6,458 nt of DNA from positions 1 to 6,458 of the forward strand of contig CAKZUM010000507.1 in assembly GCA_937921525.1 (NCBI GenBank), read 5' to 3'. The notes beneath the pieces were generated by a model, which was not told where the DNA came from, did not search any database, and saw nothing but the letters and a program-made list of their open reading frames with translations. This DNA is from an uncultured Saprospiraceae bacterium (GTDB lineage: Bacteria; Bacteroidota; Bacteroidia; Chitinophagales; Saprospiraceae). Positions 5,801 to 6,458 of the stretch are shown piece by piece (within the stretch, counting starts at the first letter, position 1; every line of letters begins with the position of its first letter). Both the position numbers and the translations under genes were made by a program.

Positions 5801-6267
5801 CTGTTTTGTTTTAAGTAGCTTGTTTTTTGTGCAATACTTGTTAATGGTATAATTTAGACAAAAAGTAAGCTTAATAGTACGTAAAGAAAATTATAAGATG
5901 TTGTTAAATGATTCTTAATGAAAAAGACATTAATAAAAACGATGATATTATAACAACTATTTATTGTTAGTCAATTGCGATGATACGATAATTTATAGGA
6001 TTGAAGCATTATTCCCCTTACTAAGTAGAGATTAGGTTCAATACAGATGAAATTCGGCAACTTTATGGGTAATAAAATTTATGGTAGATTGCGGTCCAAT
6101 GATACAATATCTCTTGTGAGAGGCATAATTTGTAGCTTAATCGGTATTCCTTATTAGGAACAACAATATGAATTCATCTCCACAAAATTGTATTTTCAAG
6201 AATAAGAGAACCAGCTAGAGTAAGGAAAGTAGGAAAATCTAAAGAATAGGACAGGATAGGCTTAAAC
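5789..6267. other. Intergenic stretch between the LytTR gene and the rRNA terminator
   Basis: About 480 bases without a convincing gene. The LytTR promoter should lie at its left end, but I find no good TAnnTTTG there; AAGTATTGCA on the minus strand (near 5839-5848) is only a partial match. A 36-codon plus-strand ORF (6047-6157, MKFGNFMGNKIYG onward) has no recognised family, and a 20-codon ORF at 5908-5970 looks random. TTCCT/AGGAA near 6147-6160 is a small hairpin, and ATGAATTCAT (6168-6177) is a perfect palindrome. No tRNA is present. Confidence 0.55.
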
Positions 6268-6299
6268 AAAAAAAAGCCCGTCAAATAATTGACGAGCTT
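6268..6299 (-). terminator. Intrinsic terminator of the rRNA operon
   Basis: On the minus strand, AAGCTCGTCAA, a TTAT loop and TTGACGGGCTT form an 11-bp stem with one G-U pair, ending in a run of eight T (6268-6275 read as A on the plus strand). It lies about 40 bases after the 5S gene and isolates the LytTR gene from rRNA transcription. A T9 run directly after the 5S (6329-6337) may add to termination. Confidence 0.9.
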
Positions 6300-6335
6300 G
6301 TTGGTTTCCTTTTTTACGAAAAAGAAAGAAAAAAA

Positions 6336-6443
6336 AAGGCAGCGACCTACTCTCCCACCCAAGGGCAGTACCATCGGCGCTGAAAGGCTTAACTTCTCTG
6401 TTCGGAATGGTAAGAGGTGATCCCTTTCGCTATAACCACCTTA
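6336..6443 (-). rRNA. rrf: 5S ribosomal RNA
   Basis: The minus strand carries a complete 5S rRNA of about 108 bases. It begins TAAGGTGGTTATAGCG, contains the invariant CCGAACAGAGAAGT loop and GCGCCGATGGTACTG, and ends GGGAGAGTAGGTCGCTGCC. The two ends pair as helix I. The sequence resembles Bacteroidota 5S genes. As the last gene of a 16S-23S-5S operon it places the 23S gene beyond the right edge; bases 6444-6458 are spacer. The exact ends are uncertain by a few bases. Confidence 0.95.
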
Positions 6444-6458
6444 GTCTTTTGATGTGAG

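Noticed and set aside
6047..6157. 36-codon plus-strand ORF
   Set aside because: No recognisable family, promoter or conserved context; an ORF of this length is expected by chance in a stretch of this size.
6130..6160. tRNA-like D-arm sequence TAGCTTAATCGGTA
   Set aside because: The D-stem cannot close, and no anticodon or T-arm (GTTCRANNC) follows at the right distance.
6174..6374. 66-codon minus-strand ORF across the rRNA terminator and 5S gene
   Set aside because: It overlaps the 5S rRNA and its terminator and is an artefact of those sequences.

Overview
The window is AT-rich chromosomal DNA from a member of the Bacteroidota. The evidence is a secreted metalloprotease with a type IX secretion (T9SS) C-terminal sorting domain, a stand-alone LytTR regulator, genes without a Shine-Dalgarno sequence, TAnnTTTG-type promoter elements and a Bacteroidota-like 5S rRNA. 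The genus cannot be fixed from sequence alone; a marine or environmental Flavobacteriia/Saprospiria-type organism would fit.

Left part (1-3034): three genes on the minus strand, read right to left. They are a small two-helix membrane protein (2858-3034), an MltA-type lytic transglycosylase lipoprotein (1567-2757) and an M43-family secreted metalloprotease (119-1321). All three are envelope or secreted proteins, but the gaps of 100 and 245 bases, the second holding strong inverted repeats, argue against one tight operon. At the far left a plus-strand reading frame enters the window and ends at 141, overlapping the 3' end of the protease gene. A terminator-like hairpin oriented for the plus strand lies inside the protease coding sequence at 192-250.

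Middle (3035-5443): an AT-rich divergent intergenic region with dyads and a TAAATTTG element leads into a complete recN (3469-5127, plus), the SMC-like ATPase of double-strand-break repair. After recN come about 316 bases without a standard gene. They hold a promoter-like TATTTTTG, a 16-codon hydrophobic ORF and a clear plus-strand intrinsic terminator (5385-5425).

Right part (5444-6458): a small LytTR DNA-binding protein (5444-5788, minus), a roughly 480-base stretch without a convincing gene, the terminator of an rRNA operon (6268-6299, minus) and the 5S rRNA gene (6336-6443, minus). The 23S gene should lie just outside the right edge.

The genes do not form a recognisable pathway. I found no CRISPR array, insertion sequence, toxin-antitoxin pair or defence system. 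The least ordinary material is small-scale: the plus-strand hairpin inside the protease gene and its likeness to the hairpin after recN, a possible short transcript after recN, the hairpins between the protease and mltA, and tandem ACAGTTT repeats at the LytTR start.
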